NCBI GenBank assembly: GCA_905198475.1
Contig: CAJKCQ010000022.1
Span: 1 to 31,395, forward strand
Direction of reading: 5' to 3'
Source of the DNA: an uncultured Sutterella sp.
GTDB lineage: Bacteria; Pseudomonadota; Gammaproteobacteria; Burkholderiales; Burkholderiaceae_F
DNA: 31,395 nucleotides
The translations under genes were made by a program, and so were the position numbers. The notes under the pieces were generated by a model. The model made no database searches, was not told the origin of the DNA, and saw only the letters and a list, made by a program, of their open reading frames with translations. The number at the start of each line of letters is the position of its first letter. Positions within the stretch are counted from its first letter, which is position 1. Positions 15,598 through 23,687 of this stretch are shown in pieces.

Positions 15598-16953
15598 GTG
15601 CCCGCGACTGAAACCAAGAAGCTCTACCTGCGCAGCTTCGGCTGCCAGATGAACGACTACGACTCGGCCCGCATCGCCGACCTCCTTCGGGACCGCATGG
15701 GTCTCGAGCGCACCGAAAGGCTCGAAGAGGCCGACGTCGTCGTGCTGAACACCTGCTCGATCCGCGAGAAGGCCCAGGAAAAGGTCTTCTCCGACCTCGG
15801 ACGCATCCGCGAGGCCAAAAAGCTTCGCCCCGGCATGATGATCGCCGTGGGCGGCTGCGTCGCGAGCCAGGAGGGCGGCAAGATCCTCGAGCGCGCCCCC
15901 TGGGTGGACGCGGTCTTCGGGCCGCAGACGATGCACCGCCTTCCCGACATGCTCGCGGCGCGCACCGCCACGGGGCGCCCGCAGGTGGACGTCTCCTTTC
16001 CCGAGATCGAGAAGTTCGACAACCTGCCCGCGCCTGAGGCGCAGGGCGCGGCCGCCTTCGTCTCCATCATGGAGGGGTGCTCGAAGTACTGCACCTACTG
16101 CGTCGTGCCCTACACGCGCGGCGAGGAGATCTCGCGTCCGCTCGTGGACGTGTTGGTCGAGGTCGCGCAGTTGGCCGACCAGGGCGTCAAGGAAGTGACG
16201 CTTCTCGGGCAGAACGTCAACGCCTACCGCGGCCGCACGCCCGAGGGCGACACGGCCGACTTCGCGATGCTCCTCGACTACGTGAGCGAGATCGAGGGGA
16301 TCGAACGCATCCGCTACACGACGAGCCATCCGCGCGAATTCACGCAGCGCCTCATCGACGCCTACGCGCGTCTCCCGAAGCTCGTCTCCCACGTGCATCT
16401 CCCCGTGCAGGCGGGCTCGGACCGCATCCTCTCGGCGATGAAGCGCGGCTACACCGCCCTCGAATACAAGTCGATCATCCGGCGCCTGAAGGCCGCGCGC
16501 CCGGGAATCGCGATCGCGACGGACTTCATCGTCGGGTTCCCGGGCGAAACGGCCGAGGACTTTGAGAAGACGATGCAGTTGATCGAGGACGTGGGCTTCG
16601 ACGCGAGCTTCAGCTTCATCTACAGCCCGCGCCCGGGCACGCCCGCCGCGCGCCTCCCCGACGACACGCCCTACGCCGTGAAGCTCGAGCGCCTGCAGCG
16701 GCTGCAGAAGCGCATCGACGAGAACGCGACGGCGATCAGCCGCGGCATGCTCGGTAAAATCGAACGCGTGCTCGTTCTCGGTCCGGCCCGACGCGGCGAA
16801 GGCGAGCTCATGGCCCGCACGGACAACAACCGGATCGTCAACTTCGCCGGTCCGGCCTCGCTCATCAACCAGATGGCGAATGTGCGGATCACGGAGGTCT
16901 TTCCGCATTCGCTCGGCGGCGAACTCGTCCGGGCTGAAGAGGTGTCTTTATGA
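15598..16953 (+). CDS. miaB: tRNA-2-methylthio-N6-dimethylallyladenosine synthase (MiaB)
   Basis: A radical SAM methylthiotransferase of 451 residues that adds a methylthio group to i6A37 of tRNAs reading U-starting codons. The N-terminal domain has the cluster ligands Cys16 (FGCQMN), Cys53 (LNTCSIRE) and Cys87 (GGCVA). The radical SAM motif is Cys161-x3-Cys165-x2-Cys168 (CSKYCTYC). GQNVNAY and SHPREF are also typical, and the C-terminal TRAM domain carries ARTDNNRIVNF. The start is GTG with a poor ribosome binding site; no in-frame ATG comes before the first Cys motif. It leads the operon miaB-phoH-ybeY-corC-lnt and overlaps phoH by ATGA. Confidence 0.95.
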   Translation: MPATETKKLYLRSFGCQMNDYDSARIADLLRDRMGLERTERLEEADVVVLNTCSIREKAQEKVFSDLGRIREAKKLRPGMMIAVGGCVASQEGGKILERAPWVDAVFGPQTMHRLPDMLAARTATGRPQVDVSFPEIEKFDNLPAPEAQGAAAFVSIMEGCSKYCTYCVVPYTRGEEISRPLVDVLVEVAQLADQGVKEVTLLGQNVNAYRGRTPEGDTADFAMLLDYVSEIEGIERIRYTTSHPREFTQRLIDAYARLPKLVSHVHLPVQAGSDRILSAMKRGYTALEYKSIIRRLKAARPGIAIATDFIVGFPGETAEDFEKTMQLIEDVGFDASFSFIYSPRPGTPAARLPDDTPYAVKLERLQRLQKRIDENATAISRGMLGKIERVLVLGPARRGEGELMARTDNNRIVNFAGPASLINQMANVRITEVFPHSLGGELVRAEEVSL

Positions 16954-18044
16954 CGGCTGAATCGCAGGGCGCGGACGAACGGTCCGAAGCGCCCAAGAGA
17001 ATCGAACACCTTTCCTTCGCCGCCGATGCGGGGGGCGCAGCTCTTGCGCATCTGTGCGGGCCGCTCGACGAAAACCTGCGGCAGATGGAGGCGATCCTCA
17101 ACGTCTCGATTTCGCGGCGCGGGTCGCAGTTCCGCGTGGCGGGCGAGCCCCGTGAGGCGCGCCGCTGCGTGCGCGCGCTCGAGGTGCTCCTCGACCGCGT
17201 GAACCGCACCGGAGCGGAGCTCACCGTGGACGACGTGCAGTGGCACTTCGTCGGGGGCGACGACGAATACCGGCGCGAGCAGGCCGAGTCTGGCGAAATG
17301 GGCGCGAACGACGTCGAGCTCAAGACGCGCCGCCGCGACCTGCGCGGGCGCACGCCCAACCAGCGCGCCTACCTGCAGGCGATCCTCTCGCATGACATCA
17401 ACTTCGGCATCGGGCCGGCGGGCACGGGCAAGACCTACCTTGCCGTCGCCGCGGCCGTGGACGCATTCGAGCGCGGCACGGTCGAGCGCATCGTGCTCAC
17501 GCGCCCCGCGGTCGAGGCGGGCGAGCGGCTCGGCTTCCTGCCGGGCGACCTCTCGCAGAAGGTCGACCCCTACCTGCGTCCGCTCTACGACGCGCTCTTC
17601 GACCTCATGGGGTTCGACAAGGTGCAGCGCCTGATGGAGCGCCAGTCGATCGAAGTGGCGCCGCTCGCCTACATGCGCGGGCGCACGCTCAACAACGCCT
17701 TCGTCATTCTCGACGAGGCGCAGAACACCACCGGCGAGCAGATGAAGATGTTCCTCACGCGCATCGGCTTCGGCTCCAAGGCGGTGATCACGGGCGACGT
17801 GACGCAGATCGACCTCCCGAAGGGCGTGCTCTCGGGCCTCAAGCAGGCCTCGCGCGTCCTCGAAGGCGTGCGTGGCATCAGCTTCACGCGGTTCCGCTCC
17901 TCGGACGTCGTGCGCCACCCGCTCGTCGCGCGCATCGTCGAGGCCTACGAGGCCGCGGCCGCCGCCGACGAAGCCGCGAAGAAGGCCGAGCGCGAGGCGC
18001 GCCGCCATGAAGTCAATCACGAAGAGGAGAAGCACCATGCCTGA
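16950..18044 (+). CDS. ybeZ: PhoH family ATPase (YbeZ)
   Basis: A cytoplasmic P-loop ATPase of 364 residues. An N-terminal KH-like part precedes the ATPase domain. Walker A is GPAGTGKT at 155-162 and Walker B is VILDEAQ with Asp255 and Glu256; ITGDVTQIDLP and FRSSDVVRHPLV follow. The C terminus is a charged helix rich in Ala, Glu and His. The protein is the usual partner of YbeY in 16S rRNA maturation and ribosome quality control, and the two genes overlap by 8 bases here, which supports that partnership. Confidence 0.93.
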   Translation: MTAESQGADERSEAPKRIEHLSFAADAGGAALAHLCGPLDENLRQMEAILNVSISRRGSQFRVAGEPREARRCVRALEVLLDRVNRTGAELTVDDVQWHFVGGDDEYRREQAESGEMGANDVELKTRRRDLRGRTPNQRAYLQAILSHDINFGIGPAGTGKTYLAVAAAVDAFERGTVERIVLTRPAVEAGERLGFLPGDLSQKVDPYLRPLYDALFDLMGFDKVQRLMERQSIEVAPLAYMRGRTLNNAFVILDEAQNTTGEQMKMFLTRIGFGSKAVITGDVTQIDLPKGVLSGLKQASRVLEGVRGISFTRFRSSDVVRHPLVARIVEAYEAAAAADEAAKKAEREARRHEVNHEEEKHHA

Positions 18045-18495
18045 ACTTACGCTCCACCTGCAGCAGGCGTCGCTCTTCAAGGACAAGCTTCCGCACCGCT
18101 CGACGATGGCGCGCTGGATGCGCGCCGCGCTCGAGCGCGACGGTGAATTCACCGTCCGGTTCGTGGACGAGGAGGAGGGGCGCGCCCTCAACTCCCAGTA
18201 CCGCCACAAGGACTACGCGACGAACGTCCTCACCTTCGACTACACGCGCGAACCGGTCGTGACGGCCGACATCGTCATCTGTCCGGCCGTGCTCGAGCGC
18301 CAGGCGAAGGAGCAGAACAAGCCCCTGCGCGACCATCTCGCGCACCTGCTCGTGCACGGCGTGCTTCACGCCCAGGGGTACGACCACCTGAACGACGAGG
18401 AGGCCGAGGTGATGGAGGCGAAGGAGACGGAGATTCTCACCGGGCTCGGATTCCCCAATCCGTATAGCGACCGCATCGGCATGGTCCACGACTGA
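18037..18495 (+). CDS. ybeY: Endoribonuclease YbeY (rRNA maturation factor)
   Basis: A zinc-dependent single-strand endoribonuclease of 152 residues, needed for correct 16S 3' ends in many bacteria. The zinc motif is His107-x3-His111-x5-His117 (HGVLHAQGYDH), and the substrate-side segment NVLTFDYTR is also present. The ATG at 18037 lies inside the end of the phoH gene and is preceded by GAGGAGAAG. A longer reading of the same frame would overlap phoH deeply with an Arg/Ser-rich sequence, so it was not used. Confidence 0.94.
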   Translation: MPELTLHLQQASLFKDKLPHRSTMARWMRAALERDGEFTVRFVDEEEGRALNSQYRHKDYATNVLTFDYTREPVVTADIVICPAVLERQAKEQNKPLRDHLAHLLVHGVLHAQGYDHLNDEEAEVMEAKETEILTGLGFPNPYSDRIGMVHD

Positions 18496-18544
18496 CCGCG
18501 CGGGCCGCTATAGTCAAGGCTTCCCCACAATTCATTCGACCTCG

Positions 18545-19381
18545 ATGTCCACTGAACCTCCCTCAAGCCGGCAGAAGGGCTTGTTTGACCGAATCACCTC
18601 CGCCTTCCGGGGCGACGAAGACGACGCGGGCGCTGCCAAGAGCGACCTCGCCGAAGCGCTTGCCGAAGCGCGCGCCCAGGGAATCATTTCCGCGGACGCC
18701 TACTCCATGATCGAAGGCGCGCTCAAGGTCTCCGACCTGCGCGCCTCGGACCTGATGATCCCCCGCGCCCAGGTGGATGCGGTGGACTTCTCGCTGCCGC
18801 GCGACGAATGGATCCGCATGGTGATCGCCTCGGGGCATTCGCGCTTTCCCGCCGCCGACGGCGACCTCGACGACGTGCTCGGCATCCTGCACGCGAAGGA
18901 TCTCATCAAGCTCCTCGTCGATCCGAAGATCGATCCGAAGGCGCTGCTGCGCCCGGCGCGCTTCATCCCGGAAACGCAGCCCCTCAACGTGCTGCTGCGC
19001 GACTTCAAGTCCACCCGCAGCCACATCGCGCTCGTGATCGACGAATTCGGCAGCGTCTCGGGGCTCATCACCATCGAGGACGTCCTCGAGCAGATCGTGG
19101 GCGACATCTCCGACGAATTCGACCGCGACGACAGCAAGGCGAACATCGTGCCCGCTGAGAACGGTTGGCGCGTGAAGGCGGTGACGCCGATCGAGCAGTT
19201 CAACGACTACTTCGGCGCGGACCTCGTGGACCACTACTGCGAGACGATCGGCGGCCTCGTCACGGACCGCTTTGAACACGTGCCCAAGACGGGCGAGGTG
19301 ATCGAAGAGGGCGGCTACCGCTTCCGCATCGAGCGCGCCGACGAGCGGCAGGTCGAGCTCCTTACGGTCGAGCGTCTCTGA
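18545..19381 (+). CDS. corC: CorC/HlyC-type CBS-domain protein
   Basis: A protein of 278 residues with two CBS domains (about 66-125 and 130-190) and a C-terminal CorC/HlyC domain. Visible marks are DLMIPRAQVDAVD, the LGILHAKDLIKLL strand, HIALVIDEFGSVSGLITIEDVLEQIVGDI and a final RFEHVPKTGEV segment. No membrane domain is present, so this is the soluble form whose E. coli homologue is linked to magnesium and cobalt efflux with CorA; the exact role is unsettled. There is no clear ribosome binding site before the ATG. A TATAGT at 18509-18514 could be part of a weak internal promoter. Confidence 0.88.
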   Translation: MSTEPPSSRQKGLFDRITSAFRGDEDDAGAAKSDLAEALAEARAQGIISADAYSMIEGALKVSDLRASDLMIPRAQVDAVDFSLPRDEWIRMVIASGHSRFPAADGDLDDVLGILHAKDLIKLLVDPKIDPKALLRPARFIPETQPLNVLLRDFKSTRSHIALVIDEFGSVSGLITIEDVLEQIVGDISDEFDRDDSKANIVPAENGWRVKAVTPIEQFNDYFGADLVDHYCETIGGLVTDRFEHVPKTGEVIEEGGYRFRIERADERQVELLTVERL

Positions 19382-19411
19382 CCCCCTCCTTTCGAACGCG
19401 GAGTCTTGTGC

Positions 19412-20935
19412 GTGTCTGCGCCCATGGAACCCATCCACCGGCGGGGCCGGATCTTCACGGGCCTCTCGGCGCTCGTTCTCGGAGCGCTCTACGCCTCGGC
19501 CTTTGCGCCGCTGCACCTCTGGTGGGTGGGGCTCCCGGCGCTCGCTGCCGGACTCGTCCTCACGGCGCACATGCGTCGTCCCTCGAGCGCCTTCCTCGCG
19601 GGCTTCCTCTTCGCCTTCGGCGCCTTCGCGCCCGGACTCTCCTGGACCGTGCGCTCGATGCACGAGTTCGGCCGCATTCCGCTCCCGCTCGCGCTCCTCG
19701 GACTCTGCGCGCTCGCTGCGGTCTGCGCGCTCTTCTGGGGTGCTGCAGCGGCCGCCGCGGCCCGTCTCCTTTCCCGCCCGGCGCCGCGGTTGATCGGTCT
19801 CGCCGCCCTCACGGCCTTCGCCGAGTGGCTCCGCGGCGCGGGCTGCGTCGACTTCGGGTGGCTCACGCCCGCGCTCGCCGCGCTCGACACGCCCTTCGCG
19901 GGACTCGCTCCGCTGGGCGGCACGCACCTCATCAACACGGCGCTTCTCGCATCGCTCGCGGCCATCGGCGCTGCGGCCGTGAGCCGCTCGCTGCTCTTCC
20001 TCCTCCTGCCCGTGGCGCTTCTCACCGCAGGCCTCTGGGGGTGCGTGCACGACTGGGCGGACCCCGGCAGGAAGGTTCAGGTGCGGCTCGTGCAGGCCGA
20101 CCTTCCCGTCGTGGACGGGTGGACGCGTCCCGACACGGCCGGACGGATCAACCGCGCGGCGGAGATTCTGCACGCCCCCTGGCCCGCCTCGGAGGCGCCG
20201 CGCGTGGTGCTCACGCCCGAAGGGATTCTTTCGGCCGACCTGCTGCGGCTTCCCGCACAGGCTCAGACGGCGCTTGCAGGGTTTCTCGACGCCGCCGATG
20301 CACCCGTGCTCTTCAACGGGTTCCGGCGCGAGGGCGGGCGGTGGTTCAACACGTCGTTCTTCGCCGCCGACGGGCGCCTCACCGTCACCGACAAGCGGAA
20401 GCTCGTGCCCTTCGGGGAATTTGTTCCGGCGGGCTTCCACTGGTTCGTCGAGGCCATGGGCATTCCGCTTTCGGACCTCACTCCCGGCGCGGAGAATCAG
20501 GCGAACCTCGTCTTCAGCGGCGTGCACGCGGGCGTCCTCATCTGCTACGAGAACCTCGACGGCGAGGTGCTGCGCAGCTTCTGGCGCGATCCCGCAGGCG
20601 GCCCCGGCATCCTCTTCGTCACGGCGAACCTCGGTTGGTTCAGCCCCTTCGTGATCGATCAGCACCTCGACATGACGCGGCTCCTCGCGCGTGCGGCGGC
20701 CCGTCCCGCCGCGAGCGTCAACATGAGCGGCAAGTCCGCCTTCATCAGTCCGCGCGGCTCGATGCTCGCCGTACCGTTCCCCGCGGGCGAAATGGTCCGC
20801 TCCAAGGTGGTTGAGACGGCAACGGGCGCCCCCACGCCCTTCATCCGCTTCGGCGACCTCCCGGCCCTCATCCTCACGGCACTCCTTCTGGCGGGCGCCC
20901 TGGCCGCCTGCCGCCGTCCCTTCGCGAAGGATTGA
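19412..20935 (+). CDS. lnt: Apolipoprotein N-acyltransferase
   Basis: An inner-membrane enzyme of 507 residues that adds the third acyl chain to lipoproteins. The N-terminal half holds about six membrane helices and a last helix lies near the C terminus (ALILTALLLAGALAA). The nitrilase-fold half has the catalytic triad Glu270 (LTPEGIL), Lys328 (DKRKLVPFGEF) and Cys378 (ICYEN). I choose GTG at 19412 because GGAG at 19400-19403 stands 8 bases before it; TTG at 19406 is too close and ATG at 19424 is also possible. It is the last gene of the miaB operon, as in most Proteobacteria. Confidence 0.93.
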   Translation: MSAPMEPIHRRGRIFTGLSALVLGALYASAFAPLHLWWVGLPALAAGLVLTAHMRRPSSAFLAGFLFAFGAFAPGLSWTVRSMHEFGRIPLPLALLGLCALAAVCALFWGAAAAAAARLLSRPAPRLIGLAALTAFAEWLRGAGCVDFGWLTPALAALDTPFAGLAPLGGTHLINTALLASLAAIGAAAVSRSLLFLLLPVALLTAGLWGCVHDWADPGRKVQVRLVQADLPVVDGWTRPDTAGRINRAAEILHAPWPASEAPRVVLTPEGILSADLLRLPAQAQTALAGFLDAADAPVLFNGFRREGGRWFNTSFFAADGRLTVTDKRKLVPFGEFVPAGFHWFVEAMGIPLSDLTPGAENQANLVFSGVHAGVLICYENLDGEVLRSFWRDPAGGPGILFVTANLGWFSPFVIDQHLDMTRLLARAAARPAASVNMSGKSAFISPRGSMLAVPFPAGEMVRSKVVETATGAPTPFIRFGDLPALILTALLLAGALAACRRPFAKD

Positions 20936-20985
20936 GGTGCGCTTCGGCGCACCGGGCAAAATTGCCTGATTCTGCTTTTTCAGGC
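20936..20985 (+). terminator. UUCG hairpin and competing stems directly after lnt
   Basis: Right after the lnt stop, a 7-bp stem GGTGCGC/GCGCACC closes a TTCG loop with C-G closure (20936-20953), a very stable tetraloop. Downstream lies GCCTGA (20964-20969) pairing with TCAGGC (20980-20985), with TTTTT in its loop. No T-run follows the first stem, so it may protect the 3' end or act with Rho rather than terminate alone. Confidence 0.5.
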
Positions 20986-21265
20986 TGTCTACAGTGGTCG
21001 AAATGGGATGTATTCCCAGGTGTTGTTTTTTTTTTTAACACCGAGAGAATTTTTTAATGCGTTGAAATCTAAGAAAACCTCTGCACTTCGTCGAAAATAG
21101 CCCAAAGCTTTTCGAGTCCTGCAGATAGCATAGGCGGTGCTTCTCGGGAATCATCCGTTTCTGCCGCCGTGCGCCGGAGTCCTGAGAACGAGGAGGGTGC
21201 ACAGGCCCTTCCGCACATCTTTCGTCCGCAGCGTGCAGGCTGCGGAACACTCAGGACATACTGAA
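20986..21265 (+). promoter_or_regulatory. Long AT-rich leader region of the porin gene
   Basis: With the hairpins just described, 330 bases separate lnt from the porin. No gene is seen here. The left half is much richer in A and T than the rest of the window. It holds the dyad TGGGA/TCCCA (21004-21018), then GGTGTT/AACACC (21019-21042) around an 11-T tract (21026-21036). TTTAAT at 21053-21058 is a five-of-six -10 candidate whose -35 position would fall inside the T-tract. The right half has inverted repeats that may fold over the ribosome binding site. The true transcription start is not known. Confidence 0.5.
21179..21257 (+). promoter_or_regulatory. Inverted repeat in the porin 5' leader that pairs with the ribosome binding site
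   Basis: GTCCTGAG at 21179-21186 is the exact complement of CTCAGGAC at 21250-21257. The right arm contains AGGA (21253-21256), the only ribosome binding site for the porin ATG at 21266. Inside the loop, CCGCAG (21226-21231) pairs with CTGCGG (21240-21245). If folded, the site would be hidden. Confidence 0.5.
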
Positions 21266-22450
21266 ATGAAAAAGACTCTCGCTGCTCTCGCCGTCCTCGG
21301 CGCTTTTGCCGGCTCCTCCATGGCCGCCGACGTCACCCTCTACGGCGACGTTGACCTCGGCCTGAAGTACACGCACGAAAAGGTCCGTACCTTCACGGAA
21401 ACGCAGGAAGGCACCGACACGTTCGAACAGACCTCCGGCGTCAACTCTGCGAGCAAGTTCGGCCTCAAGGGCACGGAAGACCTCGGCAACGGCCTCAAGG
21501 TCGGCTTCAAGCTCGAAAACGGCTTCGACGCCGACTCCGGCACGCTCGGCCAGGACGGCCGCCTCTTCGGCCGTGAAGCCGCTCTGACGCTCTACACGCC
21601 GGCCGGCTCCCTCGCCTTCGGCCGCATGGGCGGCGTCGGTTCCGCCGCGGGCACGTACGACCTCGTCTACGGGATCGGCGAATCCTTCGACGGCGGCGAC
21701 GAGTTCGCCTTTGGCTTTGCCGCCAGCGGCCGCTACGACAACATGATCACCTACCAGACCCCGCAGTTCGCCGGTCTGCAGCTGACCGCCCAGTACTCCT
21801 TCAAGAACGACAGCAAGGCGGACGACGTCAAGGATGAAAACGACAAGGTTGTCATCGGCAGCTCCTCTTTCGTCGAAGGTGAATCCACCGCCGACCGCTA
21901 CGCCTCCGTCGCCCTGACGGGCGAATACGGCCCGGCGCAGTTCGTCGCGGCTTATGAGCTCACGCAGTACTCGACGCTTTATCGCAGCCATATCAACGAC
22001 CTCGACAATGGTCAGGTCTTCTATCTCGGCGGCAACTACGACTTCGGCGTCGCCAAGGTCTTCGCCATGGGACAGTACTTCCAGGGCGTGCGTACGTTTG
22101 CCGATACTGTGGAGCTCTCCCTCATCGATGCCGCTGATGGTAAGAAGGGCTTCAAGGGCTACAGCCTCCATCTCGGTACGATCGTTCCGATCGCCGGCGG
22201 TGAGCTGACGGTCGGCGCCTACTACTCCGACGCCAAGGCCAAGGATCTGGTTGATGGGCAGGACAAGTATGACCGTGACGTCGACTACTACGGCCTCGCC
22301 GCTCGCTACTGCTATCCGCTCAGCGAGCGCACGACGGTCTACTTCGGCGCCGGCTACGCTGAAGCTACGGCCGACAAGCTCGCCGGCGAAGCGCAGGACG
22401 CCAAGGTCAAGGCCGGCGGCGCCTACCTCGGCCTCTCCCACCACTTCTAA
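21266..22450 (+). CDS. General porin (Gram-negative trimeric porin family)
   Basis: An outer-membrane channel protein of 394 residues for small hydrophilic solutes. The signal peptide is MKKTLAALAVLGAFAGSSMA, cut before ADVTLYG, the usual mature start of betaproteobacterial porins. Further marks are SKFGLKGTEDLGNGLKVGFKLENGF, LFGREAALTLYTPAGSLAFGRMG, the eyelet-loop region, and a C-terminal strand ending in Phe (YLGLSHHF), the assembly signal. The frame is open upstream to 21137, but the signal peptide fixes the start at 21266. It stands alone between lnt and glyQ, with its own leader and terminators, so it is a separate unit. Ion selectivity cannot be read. Confidence 0.92.
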   Translation: MKKTLAALAVLGAFAGSSMAADVTLYGDVDLGLKYTHEKVRTFTETQEGTDTFEQTSGVNSASKFGLKGTEDLGNGLKVGFKLENGFDADSGTLGQDGRLFGREAALTLYTPAGSLAFGRMGGVGSAAGTYDLVYGIGESFDGGDEFAFGFAASGRYDNMITYQTPQFAGLQLTAQYSFKNDSKADDVKDENDKVVIGSSSFVEGESTADRYASVALTGEYGPAQFVAAYELTQYSTLYRSHINDLDNGQVFYLGGNYDFGVAKVFAMGQYFQGVRTFADTVELSLIDAADGKKGFKGYSLHLGTIVPIAGGELTVGAYYSDAKAKDLVDGQDKYDRDVDYYGLAARYCYPLSERTTVYFGAGYAEATADKLAGEAQDAKVKAGGAYLGLSHHF

Positions 22451-22490
22451 TCATCCGGGGGACGGCGCTTGCACCGCCGTTCCGGGTGAT
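22450..22490 (+). terminator. Stem-loop directly after the porin stop
   Basis: ATCATCCGG (22450-22458) pairs with CCGGGTGAT (22482-22490) with one G-U pair, and ACGGCG (22462-22467) pairs inside with CGCCGT (22475-22480). No T-run follows. It may protect the porin mRNA 3' end. Confidence 0.5.
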
Positions 22491-22550
22491 CCGCTCCTGA
22501 TTGAGGGCTGAGTTTTCAGAAATCCCATACCTTTTTCGGAGCACAGAAGT

Positions 22551-22588
22551 ACGGCGCACTTCCCTTCATCGGGGAGTGCGCCGTTTTT
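22551..22588 (+). terminator. Rho-independent terminator downstream of the porin
   Basis: A perfect 10-bp stem (ACGGCGCACT at 22551-22560 with AGTGCGCCGT at 22575-22584), extended by TCCC/GGGG-type pairs, is followed by TTTTT. It lies about 100 bases after the porin stop. Confidence 0.92.
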
Positions 22589-22658
22589 GCGTCCGCAGGG
22601 CGGGGCCGCTCCCGGAGCGGAGGCGCCGCCCGACGGGCGGAGAGCAAGGGCGGGCGAA

Positions 22659-22664
22659 TATAAT
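22659..22664 (+). promoter_or_regulatory. -10 box for glyQ
   Basis: TATAAT, a perfect consensus -10 box, lies 88 bases before the glyQ ATG in otherwise GC-rich DNA. The -35 region at the right distance is GC-rich and does not match, so the promoter is only partly supported. Confidence 0.5.
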
Positions 22665-22751
22665 GTTTCCTTTGCCTCGAGTGTCGCATCTGCGGCATTT
22701 CCTTCTTATTTTTTGCGCCTTCCGGCTTTGAAGGACGGCGTGGACAAAACA

Positions 22752-23663
22752 ATGATTACTTTTCAGGAAGTGATCCTGCGCCTGCAGGAATACTGGAACC
22801 GGCAGGGCTGCGCGCTGCTGCAGCCGATCGACCTTGAGGTCGGCGCCGGCACATCCCATACCGCGACGTTCCTGCGGGCCCTGGGGCCTGAACCCTGGCG
22901 CGCCGCCTATGTTCAGCCCTCGCGCCGCCCGAAGGACGGCCGCTACGGCGAGAACCCCAACCGCCTGCACCAGCACCACCAGTATCAGGTCGTGCTCAAG
23001 CCCGCGCCGACGAACATCGTCGACCTCTATCTCGGCTCGCTGCGTGCGCTCGGCGTGGACACCCTCGTGAACGACATCCGCTTCGTCGAGGACAACTGGG
23101 AGAACCCGACGCTCGGCGCATGGGGTCTCGGCTGGGAAGTCTGGATGAACGGCATGGAGGTGACGCAGTTCACGTACTTCCAGCAGGTGGGCGGCCTTGA
23201 GTGCAAGCCGATCACGGGCGAGATCACCTACGGTCTCGAGCGTCTGACGATGTACCTGCAGAACTGCGACAACGTCTTCGACCTCGTCTACACGACCTGG
23301 AAGGATCCCGACGGCACGGACCGTGTGCTCACCTACGGCGACGTCTTCCATCAGAACGAAGTCGAACAGTCGAAGTACAACTTCGAGGCGAGCGACTGCG
23401 CGAAGCTGCTCAAGCAGTTCGACTACTTCGAGAGCGAGGCGCAGCGCCTGATGGATCTCAACCTCGCGCTCCCGGCCTACGAGATGGTTCTGAAGGCCGG
23501 CCACACGTTCAACCTCCTCGACGCGCACGGCGCCATCTCGGTGACCGAACGCGCCCACTACATCGCCCGCATCCGCGCCATTTCGAGGAATGTCGCGCAG
23601 AGCTACTACGACTCGCGCGAGCGCCTCGGCTTCCCGATGCTCAAGAAGCACGAAGTCCGCTGA
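22752..23663 (+). CDS. glyQ: Glycyl-tRNA synthetase alpha subunit
   Basis: A class II synthetase subunit of 303 residues that holds the aminoacylation site of the alpha2-beta2 enzyme. The sequence is very conserved: MITFQEVILRLQEYW, GCALLQPIDLEVGAGT, FLRALGPEPWRAAYVQPSRRP, DGRYGENPNRLQHHHQ-type segment (here RLHQHHQYQ), and EVWMNGMEVTQFTYFQQ. I choose ATG at 22752 because family members begin with M-x-TFQ. A GTG at 22740 has a better ribosome binding site (AAGGA at 22731-22735) and would add four residues. glyS follows after 24 bases. Confidence 0.95.
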   Translation: MITFQEVILRLQEYWNRQGCALLQPIDLEVGAGTSHTATFLRALGPEPWRAAYVQPSRRPKDGRYGENPNRLHQHHQYQVVLKPAPTNIVDLYLGSLRALGVDTLVNDIRFVEDNWENPTLGAWGLGWEVWMNGMEVTQFTYFQQVGGLECKPITGEITYGLERLTMYLQNCDNVFDLVYTTWKDPDGTDRVLTYGDVFHQNEVEQSKYNFEASDCAKLLKQFDYFESEAQRLMDLNLALPAYEMVLKAGHTFNLLDAHGAISVTERAHYIARIRAISRNVAQSYYDSRERLGFPMLKKHEVR

Positions 23664-23687
23664 CCGGTTGATGGAGTACAGACAAAA

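Larger units (their letters stand above)
22491..22751 (+). other. Intergenic region between porin and glyQ
   Basis: Non-coding. In order it holds about 60 bases with no assigned role, a strong terminator (22551-22588), a GC-rich stretch and a consensus -10 box TATAAT for glyQ. A weak frame 22501-22731 has no family marks and runs through the terminator, so I do not call it a gene. Confidence 0.5.

Noticed and set aside
18563..20959. A 798-codon minus-strand frame opposite corC and lnt
   Set aside because: It is rich in Arg, Glu and Gly, without domains, and opposite two well-supported genes.
21197..21199. GTG behind AGGAGG as an alternative porin start
   Set aside because: There is no space between the binding site and the GTG, and the signal peptide would be moved inside the protein.
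21137..21265. N-terminal extension of the porin from an ATG at 21137
   Set aside because: The signal peptide begins at 21266 and the extension has no stops only by chance; it would bury the signal peptide.
22501..22731. A 76-codon frame between porin and glyQ
   Set aside because: It crosses a strong terminator and the -10 box of glyQ and shows no recognisable domain.
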